Shown here one piece after another: positions 7,327 to 7,460 of a DNA stretch of 7,460 bases. The position numbers and the translations under genes are program-made. How positions within the stretch are numbered: position 1 is the first letter of the stretch; each line of letters starts with the position of its first letter. This stretch comes from Saprospiraceae bacterium (GTDB lineage: Bacteria; Bacteroidota; Bacteroidia; Chitinophagales; Saprospiraceae): the NCBI GenBank assembly GCA_020628755.1, contig JAHDEQ010000206.1, forward strand, positions 1 through 7,460, given 5' to 3'. Below the pieces are notes generated by a model that was not told where the DNA came from, ran no database searches, and saw nothing but the letters and a program-made list of their open reading frames with translations.

Positions 7327-7380
7327 AGAAATAAATATTTATAAAAAGGGAACTAAAGCTAAATCTAATTGGTTGAAAAA

Positions 7381-7404
7381 GAAAAGATTTTAAAAATTCT
7401 TTTC
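7381..7404. promoter_or_regulatory. Near-perfect 24-bp palindrome upstream of ung
   Basis: The outer arms GAAAAGA (7381-7387) and TCTTTTC (7398-7404) match perfectly. The centre (TTTTAAAAAT) continues the symmetry, so 10 of 12 base pairs are satisfied. It lies 55 to 78 bases upstream of the ung start codon, in what appears to be a divergent promoter region. It could be an operator bound by a dimeric regulator. It could also be chance symmetry in AT-rich DNA. Confidence 0.35.
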
Positions 7405-7434
7405 GCAAGACTATCATTTTAGAAATTTAATTGA

Positions 7435-7442
7435 TAATTTTG
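7435..7442 (+). promoter_or_regulatory. Candidate -7 promoter element for a gene to the right
   Basis: TAATTTTG on the + strand matches the Bacteroidota TAnnTTTG -7 element. No clear TTG appears 17-21 bases upstream, so the match is partial. If used, it would transcribe away from ung into sequence beyond the window edge. The 134 bases from 7327 to 7460 contain no gene that I can support. Confidence 0.3.
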
Positions 7443-7460
7443 CGGAGATTTGGAAAGAAG

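Noticed and set aside
1..7460. CRISPR array, tRNA, rRNA, insertion sequence or phage genes
   Set aside because: No regularly spaced direct repeats, tRNA-like cloverleaf, rRNA-like sequence, transposase or phage protein motifs are visible on either strand.

Overview
The window looks like a chromosomal segment of a member of the Bacteroidota. It is AT-rich and its genes lack clear Shine-Dalgarno sequences. Promoter-like sites match the Bacteroidota TAnnTTTG pattern. The long protein on the left belongs to a family I know from this phylum. I see no mobile-element genes, CRISPR array, rRNA or tRNA. All five main genes appear intact, and no gap between genes exceeds about 220 bases.

Left block (+ strand, 40-2254): a four-helix membrane protein of unknown function overlaps by 23 bases the start of a 570-residue protein that I place in the DUF6909-type family. 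The C-terminal part of that larger protein carries a series of motifs resembling the purine nucleoside phosphorylase / MTA-SAH nucleosidase superfamily. This is the most interesting protein observation here. The pair is probably one transcription and translation unit.

Middle (2255-2417): the left block converges on a - strand block across a short gap. The gap holds a long imperfect inverted repeat (2285-2376), which may be a bidirectional terminator or a small dispersed repeat element.

Right block (- strand, read from right to left): ung (uracil-DNA glycosylase, 7326-6637), then a secreted family 3 glycoside hydrolase of the beta-xylosidase/beta-glucosidase type (6444-4249), then an SGLT-like sodium/sugar symporter (4031-2418). 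The hydrolase and symporter make a plausible pair: the enzyme releases monosaccharide outside the inner membrane and the symporter imports it with sodium. A promoter-like element just after the hydrolase gene suggests the symporter can also be transcribed separately. A weak 63-codon reading frame lies between ung and the hydrolase gene and may not be a gene.

Right edge (7327-7460): non-coding sequence upstream of ung. It holds a near-perfect 24-bp palindrome and a + strand TAnnTTTG site that may drive a gene starting beyond the window. Overall the region is ordinary chromosomal housekeeping plus sugar use. I did not find a clear new defence or mobile system.
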